From contig NZ_FNYA01000003.1 in the NCBI RefSeq assembly GCF_900108955.1, positions 186,001 to 250,000 on the forward strand: 64,000 nt of DNA, written 5' to 3'. The notes under the pieces are model-generated. The model was not told the DNA's origin and did not search any database. It saw nothing but the letters and a program-made list of their open reading frames with translations. The position numbers were made by a program, and so were the translations under genes. Origin of the DNA: Flavobacterium terrigena (lineage in GTDB: Bacteria > Bacteroidota > Bacteroidia > Flavobacteriales > Flavobacteriaceae). The stretch's first letter is position 1; each line of letters starts with the position of its first letter. This document shows positions 18,346 through 27,346 of this stretch, piece by piece.

Positions 18346-19756
18346 GATAATTAGGTAAAGTAATAGTAAAAATAGTTCCTTCTTTAATTCGAGAACTAGC
18401 AGAAATAGTTCCGCCAAGCACTTGAACAGCTTCCATCGTAATATAAAGTCCTAATCCAGAACCAATATTATGATTCGTTCCAAAAAACATTTCAAAAATT
18501 CGAGGTAAAATTTCTTCGTTAATTCCGAGTCCATTGTCCTTTATCTCAATTTTGAATACATCATTTTCTTTATAAATTTTTATTTCAATTTTTTTCACCG
18601 ATTTTTCGGGATCACCATATTTAATAGCGTTGGATATCAAGTTGCTAAAAATTATTTTTAATCGCAAAGGATCGCTATGTATTTCGTCAATTTCTAAATT
18701 TTTCTCAATTTTAATGGTTTTTATTTTATCATTATGGTTGTATTGTTGTACAATATCGTCAATCAATTGATGTAAGTTTACCGGTTCTAAAGTTTTTCCT
18801 ACTCTTTTATTACGAGAGTAATCAATAATGTCCATAATAAACTGATCTTGTTTAGAAATGGTTTGATCCATAAGTTCAAAATAGTATTTAATTTGTTCTA
18901 AATCTTCTTCTTCTTTTGCAATTTGTACGAGTCCTTTCAGTGAAGTTAATGGCGAACGTAAATCGTGTGATGTACTGTAAACAAACCTATCTAATTCTTT
19001 ATTGGCAAGTATAAGATTTTCATTTTTTAATTCTATTACTTTGGTTGATTCCAATAATTTTTTCATCATCATAGAAAAGTAGATGCCCACACAACTAATG
19101 ATAATCAGAATAAAAAAAATATTAGCAAAAATCAGATAGCTTTTCATTTTCCATGAAGCGTGTACTATCGCATCTGTAAAATTTCTTTCAAGAATGGTGA
19201 ATTTTTCACCAATAATTTCAATTTTTTGTAATAAACTATTTTTCTCTACTTCTGCTAAAGTATTCGAAACCATTTTTTTATGAACTTCATTTCCAAGCAG
19301 TGTTAATTCGTCGGTAAGAATATTTGCTTCGCCCCATATCTTAAAAATAATGGAAAACATTGAAATGTTTCCAAACTTTTTATAAAGCCATATGATATCA
19401 TCAAGATCTTCATCTTTATTCCTACCAGCCCTTAGACCCACTTTAACCTTTTCATCATCAGGATTACTGTGTAATGTATTTAGAGCAAGTTTGTCTCCCT
19501 TATTTATTTCAATTTCTCTTAAATAGGAATCCCAATATTTAGCATTTTTGGTGTGTACATAGGTTGTAAGATAATATACAGCATCTTTTTGGGCTTTGGA
19601 ATATTGCGATTCACCAGTTACATACGCTCTATTAGCTGACAAAATTCTAATAGTAGAATAATTTAAAAAAATAAGTGAAGCACAAGACAAGAAAATAATA
19701 CCAAAAAGAAAGTATACGCTCGGATATTTTATTTTGTTAGTTTTTTTTTCATTCAT
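18335..19756 (-). CDS. Membrane sensor histidine kinase
   Basis: 473 residues. Membrane helices lie at about 13-35 and 207-230 and enclose a ~170-residue extracytoplasmic, mostly helical sensor of a type I cannot name (CHASE3-like length and composition). The cytoplasmic part has a short coiled segment, HisKA with STSHDLRSPLTSLKG (phospho-acceptor His264) and an HATPase domain with N-box FSNLISNAIKYGD, G1 IKDNGLGINEE and G2 GSGLGLYI. It autophosphorylates and should pass phosphate to the receiver encoded by the overlapping downstream gene. The unit is flanked on both sides by terminators with the same stem. The signal sensed is unknown. Confidence 0.92.
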   Translation of the reverse strand: MNEKKTNKIKYPSVYFLFGIIFLSCASLIFLNYSTIRILSANRAYVTGESQYSKAQKDAVYYLTTYVHTKNAKYWDSYLREIEINKGDKLALNTLHSNPDDEKVKVGLRAGRNKDEDLDDIIWLYKKFGNISMFSIIFKIWGEANILTDELTLLGNEVHKKMVSNTLAEVEKNSLLQKIEIIGEKFTILERNFTDAIVHASWKMKSYLIFANIFFILIIISCVGIYFSMMMKKLLESTKVIELKNENLILANKELDRFVYSTSHDLRSPLTSLKGLVQIAKEEEDLEQIKYYFELMDQTISKQDQFIMDIIDYSRNKRVGKTLEPVNLHQLIDDIVQQYNHNDKIKTIKIEKNLEIDEIHSDPLRLKIIFSNLISNAIKYGDPEKSVKKIEIKIYKENDVFKIEIKDNGLGINEEILPRIFEMFFGTNHNIGSGLGLYITMEAVQVLGGTISASSRIKEGTIFTITLPNYHGN

Positions 19757-19966
19757 ATTTATATGATAAAATTTCGTTTTTTATCATTGAACAGATGGAA
19801 TTACCTTTTTAAACACAGTTATTTTTAGTTTGTACTAAACAAATTGTTTTGGGTAATTCTGTAAAAAAATACTAGTGGGGTTTTTAAGAACTCTAATTTA
19901 CTACTTTTCAATCAAATAGCCAATTAAAAAGGGATTAAAATTATGTTATCAATTTTAATTTTAATA

Positions 19967-20004
19967 AAAAATCCCAAATTCAAAGAGTTGAATTTGGGAT
20001 TTTT
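19967..20004. terminator. Terminator downstream of pyk (same stem as at 17879)
   Basis: A 17-bp perfect stem (19967-19983 with 19988-20004) with loop AGAG and core AATCCCAAATTC/GAATTTGGGATT lies just beyond the pyk stop at 20028. Flanking A/T runs make it functional on either strand. Confidence 0.9.
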
Positions 20005-20027
20005 ATATTTTTTAGAAACAGTAAGCT

Positions 20028-21458
20028 TTACTCTATATCAGAAATTCTCAACGTATTCACCATTCCTTTGTTGGCAATTGGCATAGAAGCCAAGTTAATT
20101 ACCATATCACCTTTTTTAACGTAATTCATTTCTTTACAGATTTTATTGATGTCATCAATTGTGTCATCTGTACTGGTGAATTTATCGTAAAAGAAAGCTC
20201 TCACACCCCAAAGTAAATTCAGTTGCGTTAAAATCCTTTCGTTTGAGGTAAATACTAAAATATGTGCGTGTGGACGCCATGCCGAAATTTGAAAAGCTGT
20301 GTAACCACTATTTGTTAATGTTGTAACCGCTTTAGCATTGATACTATCTGCCATTGAAGCCGCATGATAACAAATTGATTTTGTAATATAACGAGCATTC
20401 TTTTTCGTTGGTGGAATATGAGGCACATTAATAAGCGGAGAATCTTCTACACTTTCAATAATGCTTGTCATCGTTTCAATAACTTGAACAGGATAATTAC
20501 CTACTGAAGTTTCTCCAGAAAGCATAACCGCATCGGCGCCATCCATAACCGAGTTGGCTACATCATTTACTTCTGCTCTAGTTGGTGTTAAACTCGTAAT
20601 CATCGTTTCCATCATTTGAGTGGCAACGATTACTGGAATACGCGCTAATTTCGCTTTTAAAATTAGTTTTTTCTGAATTAAAGGCACTTCTTGCGCTGGA
20701 ACTTCCACTCCTAAATCGCCACGAGCTACCATTAATCCATCACAAGCAATTACAATTTCGTCAATATTTTCAACCGCTTCTGGTTTTTCAATTTTGGCTA
20801 CAATTGGAATTTTATGTTCTGAATGTTTTTCAATTAAATCTTGTAAATCTTTGATGTCTTCTTTAGTTCTCACAAAAGAAAGTGCCATCCAATCGACCTT
20901 GTTTTCACAAGCGAAAATCGCATCTTTAACATCTTTCGTAGTTAAAGCTGGTAATGAAACTTTTGTATTAGGTAAGTTTACACCTTTTTTAGATTTCAAA
21001 GGTCCGCCTTGAATGACTTTACAAACAACTTCATCAATTCTGTTTGTTTCAATAGCTTCAAACATAAGCTTTCCATCATCTAATAAAATTCTTTCACCCG
21101 GATTTACATCTTTTGGAAATTCTTTGTAGTTCATGTACACGCGTTCTGCTGTTCCAGGAACATCGTCTGAAGTTTGAAACGTAATAATATCTCCAGGATT
21201 TACTACAACATCTTCTTTCATGACACCCACACGCAATTTTGGCCCTTGTAAATCGGCTAAAATAGAGGTAGTGTATCCAAATTCTTTGTTTAATCCTCTA
21301 ATGATGTCAATTTTTTCTTTGACATCTGTATAATCTGCATGTGAAAAGTTAATTCTGAAAACATTAACTCCAGCGTCAATCATTTTTTTGATTACTTCTT
21401 TTGTACTACAAGCTGGCCCTAATGTGGCAACAATTTTTGTTTTTTTATTTGTATGCAT
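20028..21458 (-). CDS. pyk: Pyruvate kinase
   Basis: 476 residues. Diagnostic segments are VFRINFSHADY (Arg/Asn/Ser of the active site), ILADLQGPKLRVG, IVAKIEKPEAVENID (catalytic Lys and Glu), GLMVARGDLGVEVP (metal-binding Glu/Asp region) and VIVATQMMETMI. It converts PEP and ADP to pyruvate and ATP, the last step of glycolysis. The C-terminal allosteric domain is of normal size. The gene begins 2 bp after the stop of the IPExxxVDY gene, so it is the last member of an acpP-fabF-rnc-IPExxxVDY-pyk run. Confidence 0.97.
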   Translation of the reverse strand: MHTNKKTKIVATLGPACSTKEVIKKMIDAGVNVFRINFSHADYTDVKEKIDIIRGLNKEFGYTTSILADLQGPKLRVGVMKEDVVVNPGDIITFQTSDDVPGTAERVYMNYKEFPKDVNPGERILLDDGKLMFEAIETNRIDEVVCKVIQGGPLKSKKGVNLPNTKVSLPALTTKDVKDAIFACENKVDWMALSFVRTKEDIKDLQDLIEKHSEHKIPIVAKIEKPEAVENIDEIVIACDGLMVARGDLGVEVPAQEVPLIQKKLILKAKLARIPVIVATQMMETMITSLTPTRAEVNDVANSVMDGADAVMLSGETSVGNYPVQVIETMTSIIESVEDSPLINVPHIPPTKKNARYITKSICYHAASMADSINAKAVTTLTNSGYTAFQISAWRPHAHILVFTSNERILTQLNLLWGVRAFFYDKFTSTDDTIDDINKICKEMNYVKKGDMVINLASMPIANKGMVNTLRISDIE

Positions 21459-21460
21459 TT

Positions 21461-21931
21461 TTAAAAAATTAAATTGTTTATCGATTTTAAATTATCTGTA
21501 TCTACTTTATAAACGGTAGAAATATTTTGTATTGTACTTATGTTTTGTATTATTTCGTCACTTTTGAAACCAGGCTCTACATTATCTATTTTTAGTAAAT
21601 AATCGGCCATTTTTAATTCGGGAATCAAATTCATAGTGATGCTGTCTTCTTCAAAAAAACCTACATTTTGTTTGTTCGAATTAAAATTGGTTTGATTTTT
21701 TATCAGTTCCCAAGTGATATCATGTTTTAAATCGTCATAACTAAACCTAGAAAATTTTCCAGTTCCATCATTTGATTTAATGGTTATTTCGTTATCATTT
21801 CTGGCTAACAAAACATTCAATTTTAAATTTATTAAAAAGGTTAATTTAAAATCTTTTAAATTAGTATGAATCGCAATTAGCTCAAAATCATTTGATTCAA
21901 AATCGTCTAATGTAAGTTTCAGATTTGCCAT
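21461..21931 (-). CDS. IPExxxVDY-family protein (Bacteroidota-specific)
   Basis: 156 residues from ATG 21931 (MANLKLTLDDF); the frame opens at 21952. The family signature appears as MNLIPELKMADYLLKID, with IPE followed three residues later by a V/A-DY element (Ala replaces Val here). It is a small soluble protein with no signal peptide or membrane segment. In Flavobacteriaceae this family typically lies between rnc and pyk, as here. Its function is unknown; the tight 2-bp spacing to pyk suggests coordinated expression, not a known role. Confidence 0.85.
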   Translation of the reverse strand: MANLKLTLDDFESNDFELIAIHTNLKDFKLTFLINLKLNVLLARNDNEITIKSNDGTGKFSRFSYDDLKHDITWELIKNQTNFNSNKQNVGFFEEDSITMNLIPELKMADYLLKIDNVEPGFKSDEIIQNISTIQNISTVYKVDTDNLKSINNLIF

Positions 21932-22042
21932 TCCGTTTTTTAATAATTGCAAAGATAGGTTTAAAAAGTAGTATACAGTTGTAAAATAGGTTTCTAAACC
22001 ATTAAATTTTTAATTCAAACGTTATCGTTGATAAAAAATTTA

Positions 22043-22789
22043 TTATTTGTTTTCAATTCTATCTTGTAATGCAAAAAAGGCTCTTTTGGCAGCAGTTTCT
22101 TCGGCTTTTTTCTTAGAAGTTGCTCTGGCCTTGCTAATCACTTCATTGTCCATTAATAATTTGATACCAAAGTGTTTTACACCTTCTTTACCATCATCTT
22201 CAAAAACCTCAAATTTAAAATTGATTTTTTCTTTCTGACACCATTCGATAATTAAACTTTTATAGCTGATGACTTTACCCTCTAATCGTTCAATATCCAC
22301 ATATGGTTTGATGATTTTTTCGTGAATGAACTTTTCACAATATGGAAAACCTTTGTCTAAATAAATAGCTCCGATAAATGCTTCGCATAAATTACCGTGA
22401 ATATTATCGCCAAAATGAGAAGGATTGACTTTACTTTCAATGAATTGCACCAAATTGAAATCGCGACCCAATTCATTTAAATGCTCTCTACTTACAATTT
22501 TAGAACGCATTTTGGTTAAATAACCTTCATCTCCAGTTGGTACTTTTTTGTACAAATGTGCAGCTATTACACTACCTAACATGGCATCGCCTAAAAATTC
22601 TAAACGCTCATAACTAATCGGATAACCGTTTTCATCTGTTTTGTTGGATGAACGATGTGTGAATGCGTGTTTGTAATAGATTTCAGAAGTCGGTTTGAAA
22701 CCTAAGATTTTGGTTAGTTGTCCAAAAAAAACCCCGTCTTGATTAGAAGATGGGGATTTTTTCAATATTTTTTTAAAAATTCTGCGCAT
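22043..22789 (-). CDS. rnc: Ribonuclease III
   Basis: 248 residues. The RNase III signature is YERLEFLGDAMLGSVIAAHLY (catalytic Glu/Asp), and the second acidic cluster is GNLCEAFIGAIYLDKG. A C-terminal double-stranded RNA-binding domain (about 175-244) includes SKARATSKKKAEETAAKRAF. It cleaves dsRNA in rRNA maturation and mRNA decay. The N-terminus is about 25 residues longer than in E. coli. It starts 3 bp after the fabF stop, which suggests cotranscription. Confidence 0.96.
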   Translation of the reverse strand: MRRIFKKILKKSPSSNQDGVFFGQLTKILGFKPTSEIYYKHAFTHRSSNKTDENGYPISYERLEFLGDAMLGSVIAAHLYKKVPTGDEGYLTKMRSKIVSREHLNELGRDFNLVQFIESKVNPSHFGDNIHGNLCEAFIGAIYLDKGFPYCEKFIHEKIIKPYVDIERLEGKVISYKSLIIEWCQKEKINFKFEVFEDDGKEGVKHFGIKLLMDNEVISKARATSKKKAEETAAKRAFFALQDRIENK

Positions 22790-22792
22790 GAA

Positions 22793-24046
22793 TTATTCTT
22801 CTATTTTTTTGAAAAGCACACAAGCATTGTGTCCACCAAATCCGAAAGTATTACTCATTGCTACTTTAATGTCTCTTTTTTGAGGAACATTTAAAGTTAA
22901 ATTTAATGATGGGTCGATGTTTTCATCAACCGTTGTGTGGTTAATTGTTGGAGGAACGATACCGTGTTTCATAGCTAAAATAGAAGCAATCGCTTCAATA
23001 GCACCAGCAGCTCCTAACAAGTGACCAGTCATTGATTTTGTAGAATTAATATTAATGTTTTTCGCGTGAGCACCAAAAACGTGACTAATTGCTTTTAATT
23101 CGGCAACATCACCTAATGGCGTTGAAGTTCCGTGTGTGTTAATGTGATCTACATCTTCTGGTTTCATACCGGCATCACGTAATGTGTTTTCCATTACTGC
23201 AATTACTCCAATTCCTTCTGGATGCGGAGCCGTTAAGTGGTACGCATCAGATGACATTCCACCGCCACCAACTTCACAATATATTTTAGCACCACGTGCT
23301 TTTGCGTGTTCGTATTCCTCAAAAACTAAGGCGCCAGCACCTTCTCCTAAAACAAATCCATCTCTGTTTGCATCAAATGGTCTTGAAGCAGTTTCAGGTG
23401 AATCGTTTCTTGTTGATAAAGCTTGCATTGAGTTAAATCCACCCATTCCTGCAATTGTTACAGCTGCTTCAGAACCACCAGATACAATCACATCACACAT
23501 TCCTAAACGAATGTAGTTGAAAGCGTCAATCATAGCATTTGCTGAAGATGCACAAGCAGAAACAGTAGTATAGTTTGGACCCATAAAGCCATTTCTCATA
23601 GAAATATGAGCTGGAGCTATATCGGCAATCATTTTAGGAATAAAGAAAGGATTGAAACGAGGCGTTCCGTCACCTTTAGCATAACTTAATACTTCTTCTT
23701 GGAAAGTTTCTAAACCACCAATTCCAGCACCCCAAATTACACCAACTCTTTGTTTGTTTACGTTTGAATCTAAAATTCCAGAATCTGTAATAGCTTGCTC
23801 TCCGGCTACAATAGCATATTGAGCAAATTTATCCATACGTCTTGCTTCTTTTCTATCGATAAATTCTTCGATATTGAAGTTTTTGACTTCACAAGCAAAT
23901 TTTGTTTTATGTTTTTCAGTGTCATAATAAGTAATTGGAGCCGCACCGCTTTTTCCGCTAATTAAGGCATCCCAATATTCTTGAATGTTGTTTCCAATTG
24001 GAGTTAAAGCTCCAAGTCCTGTAACTACTACACGTTTTAGTTGCAT
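22793..24046 (-). CDS. fabF: Beta-ketoacyl-ACP synthase II
   Basis: 417 residues. The thiolase-fold Cys-His-His triad is visible: nucleophile in VSACASSANAMIDAF, first His in HINTHGTSTPLGD and second in STKSMTGHLLGAAGA. Start MQLKRVVVTGLGALTPIG is typical. It condenses malonyl-ACP with acyl-ACP in fatty-acid elongation. The gene follows acpP with a 194-bp gap containing two hairpins, and is joined to rnc by 3 bp. Confidence 0.97.
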   Translation of the reverse strand: MQLKRVVVTGLGALTPIGNNIQEYWDALISGKSGAAPITYYDTEKHKTKFACEVKNFNIEEFIDRKEARRMDKFAQYAIVAGEQAITDSGILDSNVNKQRVGVIWGAGIGGLETFQEEVLSYAKGDGTPRFNPFFIPKMIADIAPAHISMRNGFMGPNYTTVSACASSANAMIDAFNYIRLGMCDVIVSGGSEAAVTIAGMGGFNSMQALSTRNDSPETASRPFDANRDGFVLGEGAGALVFEEYEHAKARGAKIYCEVGGGGMSSDAYHLTAPHPEGIGVIAVMENTLRDAGMKPEDVDHINTHGTSTPLGDVAELKAISHVFGAHAKNININSTKSMTGHLLGAAGAIEAIASILAMKHGIVPPTINHTTVDENIDPSLNLTLNVPQKRDIKVAMSNTFGFGGHNACVLFKKIEE

Positions 24047-24072
24047 AAATTTTTTTTTAGTGATATAGAAAA

Positions 24073-24108
24073 ACCCAATGTATCATATTATAAATATAAA
24101 CATTGGGT
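24073..24108 (-). terminator. Hairpin with T-run in the acpP-fabF gap (attenuator or terminator)
   Basis: ACCCAATGT (24073-24081) pairs with ACATTGGGT (24100-24108). Read on the minus strand it is followed by TTTTCT. It may end most acpP transcripts or attenuate read-through into fabF. Confidence 0.6.
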
Positions 24109-24203
24109 ATTACATAAATGTCTTATGTTGAATGATTGTAATACAATCAATGTTTTTACAAATCTAAACAAAGATTTTTAAAAACAGAAACAAAAATAAC
24201 AAC

Positions 24204-24231
24204 ATCCGTATAAAAATAACTTTATACGGAT
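24204..24231 (-). terminator. Strong hairpin just after acpP
   Basis: An 11-bp perfect stem, ATCCGTATAAA/TTTATACGGAT, with a 6-nt loop lies 9 bp after the acpP stop. The following minus-strand sequence has only a broken T-run, so it may stabilise the acpP 3' end and not terminate fully. Confidence 0.6.
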
Positions 24232-24240
24232 GAATGGTTA

Positions 24241-24477
24241 TTATTTCTTAGCTTCTTCGATGTAAGAAATTGCTTGACCTACAGTAGCAATGTTTTCAGC
24301 TTGGTCGTCTGGAATTTGAATATCAAATTCTTTTTCGAATTCCATAATAAGCTCTACAGTGTCTAATGAATCAGCACCTAAATCGTTAGTGAAGCTTGCT
24401 TCTGTTACTACTTCGTTTTCGTCAACACCTAATTTGTCCACGATAATCGCTTTTACTCTTGATGCAATGTCTGACAT
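24241..24477 (-). CDS. acpP: Acyl carrier protein
   Basis: 78 residues from ATG 24477 ([18 protein letters not shown]); the frame also opens at 24486. The phosphopantetheine site is Ser37 in [17 protein letters not shown]. The protein is strongly acidic, as expected. It carries growing acyl chains for fatty-acid synthesis and pairs functionally with FabF downstream. The promoter has recognisable -33 and -7 boxes, and hairpins after the gene probably set a high ACP-to-FabF ratio. Confidence 0.97.
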   Translation of the reverse strand: MSDIASRVKAIIVDKLGVDENEVVTEASFTNDLGADSLDTVELIMEFEKEFDIQIPDDQAENIATVGQAISYIEEAKK

Positions 24478-24505
24478 AATTTTCAATTTTTAATTTATTT
24501 GTTGG

Positions 24506-24534
24506 CAAAAATAAAAAACTTTATTTTAAAACAA
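24506..24534 (-). promoter_or_regulatory. acpP promoter (TTG-N18-TATTTTTG)
   Basis: On the minus strand, TTG (24534-24532) and TATTTTTG (24513-24506) are separated by 18 bp, matching the Bacteroidota housekeeping consensus. The -7 box lies 28 bp before the acpP ATG. Confidence 0.65.
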
Positions 24535-24723
24535 CATTTTTGTTAGTAAATATAACTACGAATTTATAAAAAAAACTTTCAATAGCCTAATTCTCTATCC
24601 TTTTCCTTTAAAAAATATTTTTATTTCTTTCGATTTTAGTGTCTAAACCTAAAGGAATTTATACTTTTGTGTGAAATTTAGACGATTTATTGTTGTAATA
24701 AGTTGAAAAAAAAGAGATTTAAC

Positions 24724-25281
24724 ATGAAAAAGATTGTACTTTTTGCTTCGGGTAATGGTTCAAATGCCGAAAATATTATGGCACATTTTGAGAAATTGGG
24801 TCAAGGAACTGTAGTCGGCTTGTTCACAAACAATTCACATGCCAAAGTAATTGAAAGAGCAAAAAAATATAATGTTCCAACTTATGTTTTCAACAAAACG
24901 GAGCTTTCTGACGATACGGTTTTAAACAACTTGCAAGAATTACAACCTGATTTAATTGTTTTGGCTGGTTTCTTATTGAAATTCCCCGTTCATATTATAA
25001 ATGAGTTTCCGAATAAAGTCATTAATATTCATCCAGCATTGTTGCCAAATTATGGTGGAAAAGGAATGTATGGCATGCATGTGCACAACGCCGTTTTAGA
25101 AAATAAAGAAAAAGAAACGGGAATTACCGTTCATTATGTCAACGAACATTTTGATGAAGGCGAATTTATTTTTCAAGCCAATGTAAATATTGAAAATTGT
25201 TCGTCAGCGGAAGAAATCGCACAAAAAATTCACGAATTGGAAATGGAGCATTTCCCGAAAGTGATTCAAAATTTAATATAA
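24724..25281 (+). CDS. purN: Phosphoribosylglycinamide formyltransferase
   Basis: 185 residues from ATG 24724 (MKKIVLFASGNGSNAENIM); a TTG at 24703 is in frame but less likely. The catalytic Asn-His-Asp set is present in VINIHPALLPNYGGKGMYG (Asn, His) and HFDEGEFIFQ (Asp). FASGNGSN is the GAR-phosphate loop. It transfers formyl from 10-formyl-THF to GAR in purine synthesis. It is followed 6 bp later by rnhA. Confidence 0.95.
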   Translation: MKKIVLFASGNGSNAENIMAHFEKLGQGTVVGLFTNNSHAKVIERAKKYNVPTYVFNKTELSDDTVLNNLQELQPDLIVLAGFLLKFPVHIINEFPNKVINIHPALLPNYGGKGMYGMHVHNAVLENKEKETGITVHYVNEHFDEGEFIFQANVNIENCSSAEEIAQKIHELEMEHFPKVIQNLI

Positions 25282-25287
25282 GTAAAA

Positions 25288-25767
25288 ATGTCATACCAAG
25301 TTCACATATACACAGATGGCGCTGCCAAAGGAAATCCCGGTCCAGGTGGTTATGGTGTGGTGATGGAAATGGTAGGCACACCTTATAAAAAAGAATTTTT
25401 TGAAGGATTTAGACATACCACAAATAACCGAATGGAATTATTAGCGGTAATTGTAGGTTTGGAAAAATTGAAAGCACCTAAAACGTCAGTACTAGTGGTT
25501 TCGGATTCTAAATATGTGGTGGATTCGGTAGAAAAAGGTTGGGTTTTTGGTTGGGAGAAAAAATATTTCAAAGACAAAAAAAATCCCGATTTATGGATGC
25601 GATTTCTAAAAATTTACCGACAACATAATGTGAGATTTATGTGGATTAAAGGACACAACAATCATCCTCAAAACGAACGTTGCGATGAATTAGCCGTTAT
25701 GGCATCGCAACAAGAAAAACTAAATATTGATACTTTTTACGAAACGGAAGAACAAAAGTTGATGTAA
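25288..25767 (+). CDS. rnhA: Ribonuclease HI
   Basis: 159 residues. The four carboxylates occur in HIYTDGAAKGNPGPGGYG (Asp), NNRMELLAVIVGLE (Glu), VVSDSKYVVDSVEKGW (Asp) and NNHPQNERCDELA (His/Asp). It degrades the RNA strand of RNA-DNA hybrids. The basic handle region (GWEKKYFKDKKNPDLW) is present. It sits 6 bp after purN and is followed by a terminator. Confidence 0.96.
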   Translation: MSYQVHIYTDGAAKGNPGPGGYGVVMEMVGTPYKKEFFEGFRHTTNNRMELLAVIVGLEKLKAPKTSVLVVSDSKYVVDSVEKGWVFGWEKKYFKDKKNPDLWMRFLKIYRQHNVRFMWIKGHNNHPQNERCDELAVMASQQEKLNIDTFYETEEQKLM

Positions 25768-25773
25768 TTATAT

Positions 25774-25816
25774 AAAAAGACCTGATAGATTTCTAAAATC
25801 CTTCAGGTCTTTTTTT
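25774..25816 (+). terminator. Terminator after rnhA
   Basis: AAAAAGACCTGA (25774-25785) pairs with TCAGGTCTTTTT (25803-25814), continuing into T residues. It lies 7 bp beyond the rnhA stop and also faces the convergent thiL gene. Confidence 0.85.
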
Positions 25817-25864
25817 AGATACTGAAACAATCCCGAAGTTTCAGGACAGTATGACAATATTGTC

Positions 25865-26914
25865 TTATTCTTCCATTAAACTATTCCATCCTCTAGCTTT
25901 TAATTCAATTTTTGTGTTAGCACGAGTTACTAAATGCATGCCTTCACTTTCGGCAACCATATGACCAATAATAGTGAAGTTTGGATTGTGTTTTATTTTT
26001 TCGAAATCTTCCATTTTAATGGTGAAAAGTAATTCGTAATCTTCACCACCGTTTAAAGCGATTGTAGTAATATCTACATTAAATTCTTCGCACACATTAA
26101 TTAATTGTGGATCAACCGGAATTTTTTCCTCGTATAAATTACAACCTAATTTGTTTTGCTTACAAATGTGCATTACTTCAGACGATAAACCGTCCGAAAT
26201 ATCAATCATAGCTGTAGGTTTAATTTCTAATTTTTCTAATAATTCTTTCACGTCATTTCTAGCTTCTGGCTTTAGTTGACGTTCAATCAAATACGTATAA
26301 TCGTCTAAAATAGGTTGGTTGTTCGGGTTGACTTGAAATACTTGTTTTTCTCTTTCTAAAACTTGTAAACCCATGTATGCTGCACCTAAATCGCCAGAAA
26401 CCACTAATAAATCGGTTTGTGCAGCGCCACTTCTATAAGCGATTTCATCTAAATTCGCTTCGCCAATGGCAGTTATACTAATAATTAATCCTTTTTGAGA
26501 AGAAGTCGTATCGCCACCAATTACATCTACATTATAGGCATTGGCTGCTAAAGTAATTCCAGCAAAAAGTTCTTCCATAGCTTCTAATGGAAAACGGTTA
26601 GAAACAGCAACAGAAACGGTAACTTGAGTTGGCACCGCATTCATCGCACAAATATCAGAAACATTCGCCACGATAGCTTTGTATCCTAAGTGTTTCAAAG
26701 GCATGTAGCTTAAATCGAAATGCACACCTTCAATTAATAAATCTGTTGAAACGATTACTTTTTTATCTTTAAAATCTAAAACAGCGGCATCGTCACCAAT
26801 ACTTTTAAGGGTGCTTTCTTGATTAATTTTGAAATGTTTGGTTAAATGCTCAATTAATCCGAATTCGCCTAAGCTGGCAATGCTGGTTGTTTTCTGATCT
26901 TTATTTTCTAACAT
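25865..26914 (-). CDS. thiL: Thiamine-phosphate kinase
   Basis: 349 residues. Family motifs: TKHFKINQESTLKSIGDDAAVLD (N-terminal ATP/Mg segment), VIVSTDLLIEGVHFDL, VIGGDTTSSQKGLIISITAIG, and MIDISDGLSSEVMHI near the middle with NGGEDYELLFT. It phosphorylates thiamine monophosphate to the diphosphate. No other thi gene lies nearby. A CAAAGATA element on the plus strand at 26931-26938 is a candidate -7 box (TATCTTTG on the minus strand). Confidence 0.94.
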   Translation of the reverse strand: MLENKDQKTTSIASLGEFGLIEHLTKHFKINQESTLKSIGDDAAVLDFKDKKVIVSTDLLIEGVHFDLSYMPLKHLGYKAIVANVSDICAMNAVPTQVTVSVAVSNRFPLEAMEELFAGITLAANAYNVDVIGGDTTSSQKGLIISITAIGEANLDEIAYRSGAAQTDLLVVSGDLGAAYMGLQVLEREKQVFQVNPNNQPILDDYTYLIERQLKPEARNDVKELLEKLEIKPTAMIDISDGLSSEVMHICKQNKLGCNLYEEKIPVDPQLINVCEEFNVDITTIALNGGEDYELLFTIKMEDFEKIKHNPNFTIIGHMVAESEGMHLVTRANTKIELKARGWNSLMEE

Positions 26915-27344
26915 GGAATTTTATTTTTTGCAAAGATATAGCTTTTATACACAACTAAAAACGTATAATTTTTTAATACAAGCTTCCTTCATGTTAACAT
27001 TTATATAATCTTATTTCTAATTTCTATTAATATTGAGCATTTAGATTTGCAATTGAAAAAGAACAAATAATTGGTTTAAAATATGATTACAAGATTAGAT
27101 AAGGATAAAAAATATTTTTGGTGGATGATGTTTTACCAAATACAATTAGTGGTGTTTTTTATTTTGTTTATTTGTTTGATAGTATTAATTTATTAATACT
27201 AAGAGTGGTTATTTAATAGCGTATTTCAATAAGGTTGTGTTTGTTGATTTACTTTTCAGTTTCATTTGGAAAAACGATTTTTGTAGGTTTTCGTTATAAT
27301 TTCAGTGAAGATGTTTAAAAAAGGTTGGGTTTTTCAGCCTTTTT
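26915..27344. other. 430-bp gap between thiL and recX
   Basis: It holds the thiL upstream region, a possible -7 box TAGATTTG (27043-27050), one 37-codon open frame for a putative membrane peptide (27083-27196), and a terminator hairpin at 27317-27345 at the recX 3' end. No RNA gene or further coding signal was seen. Confidence 0.6.
27083..27196 (+). CDS. Putative 37-residue single-helix membrane peptide
   Basis: ATG at 27083 and TAA at 27194-27196 enclose a short basic N-terminus (MITRLDKDKKYFWW) and a continuous hydrophobic stretch (about residues 15-37) that could span the membrane. A TANNTTTG-like -7 box (27043-27050) ends 32 bp before the ATG. There is no homology I recognise and no Shine-Dalgarno, but most genes here lack one. 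It could be chance in AT-rich DNA, where T-rich codons produce Leu/Ile/Phe runs. Confidence 0.35.
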   Translation: MITRLDKDKKYFWWMMFYQIQLVVFFILFICLIVLIY

Positions 27345-27346
27345 TT
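27317..27346. terminator. Terminator at the recX 3' end
   Basis: AAAAAAGGTTG (27317-27327) pairs with CAGCCTTTTTT (27335-27345) with one G-U pair and a 7-nt loop. It overlaps the recX stop codon and may work for both strands. Confidence 0.7.

Noticed and set aside
23184..23516. Plus-strand 110-codon frame
   Set aside because: Antisense shadow of fabF, rich in Pro/Ser as expected from the reverse complement of Gly-rich coding DNA.
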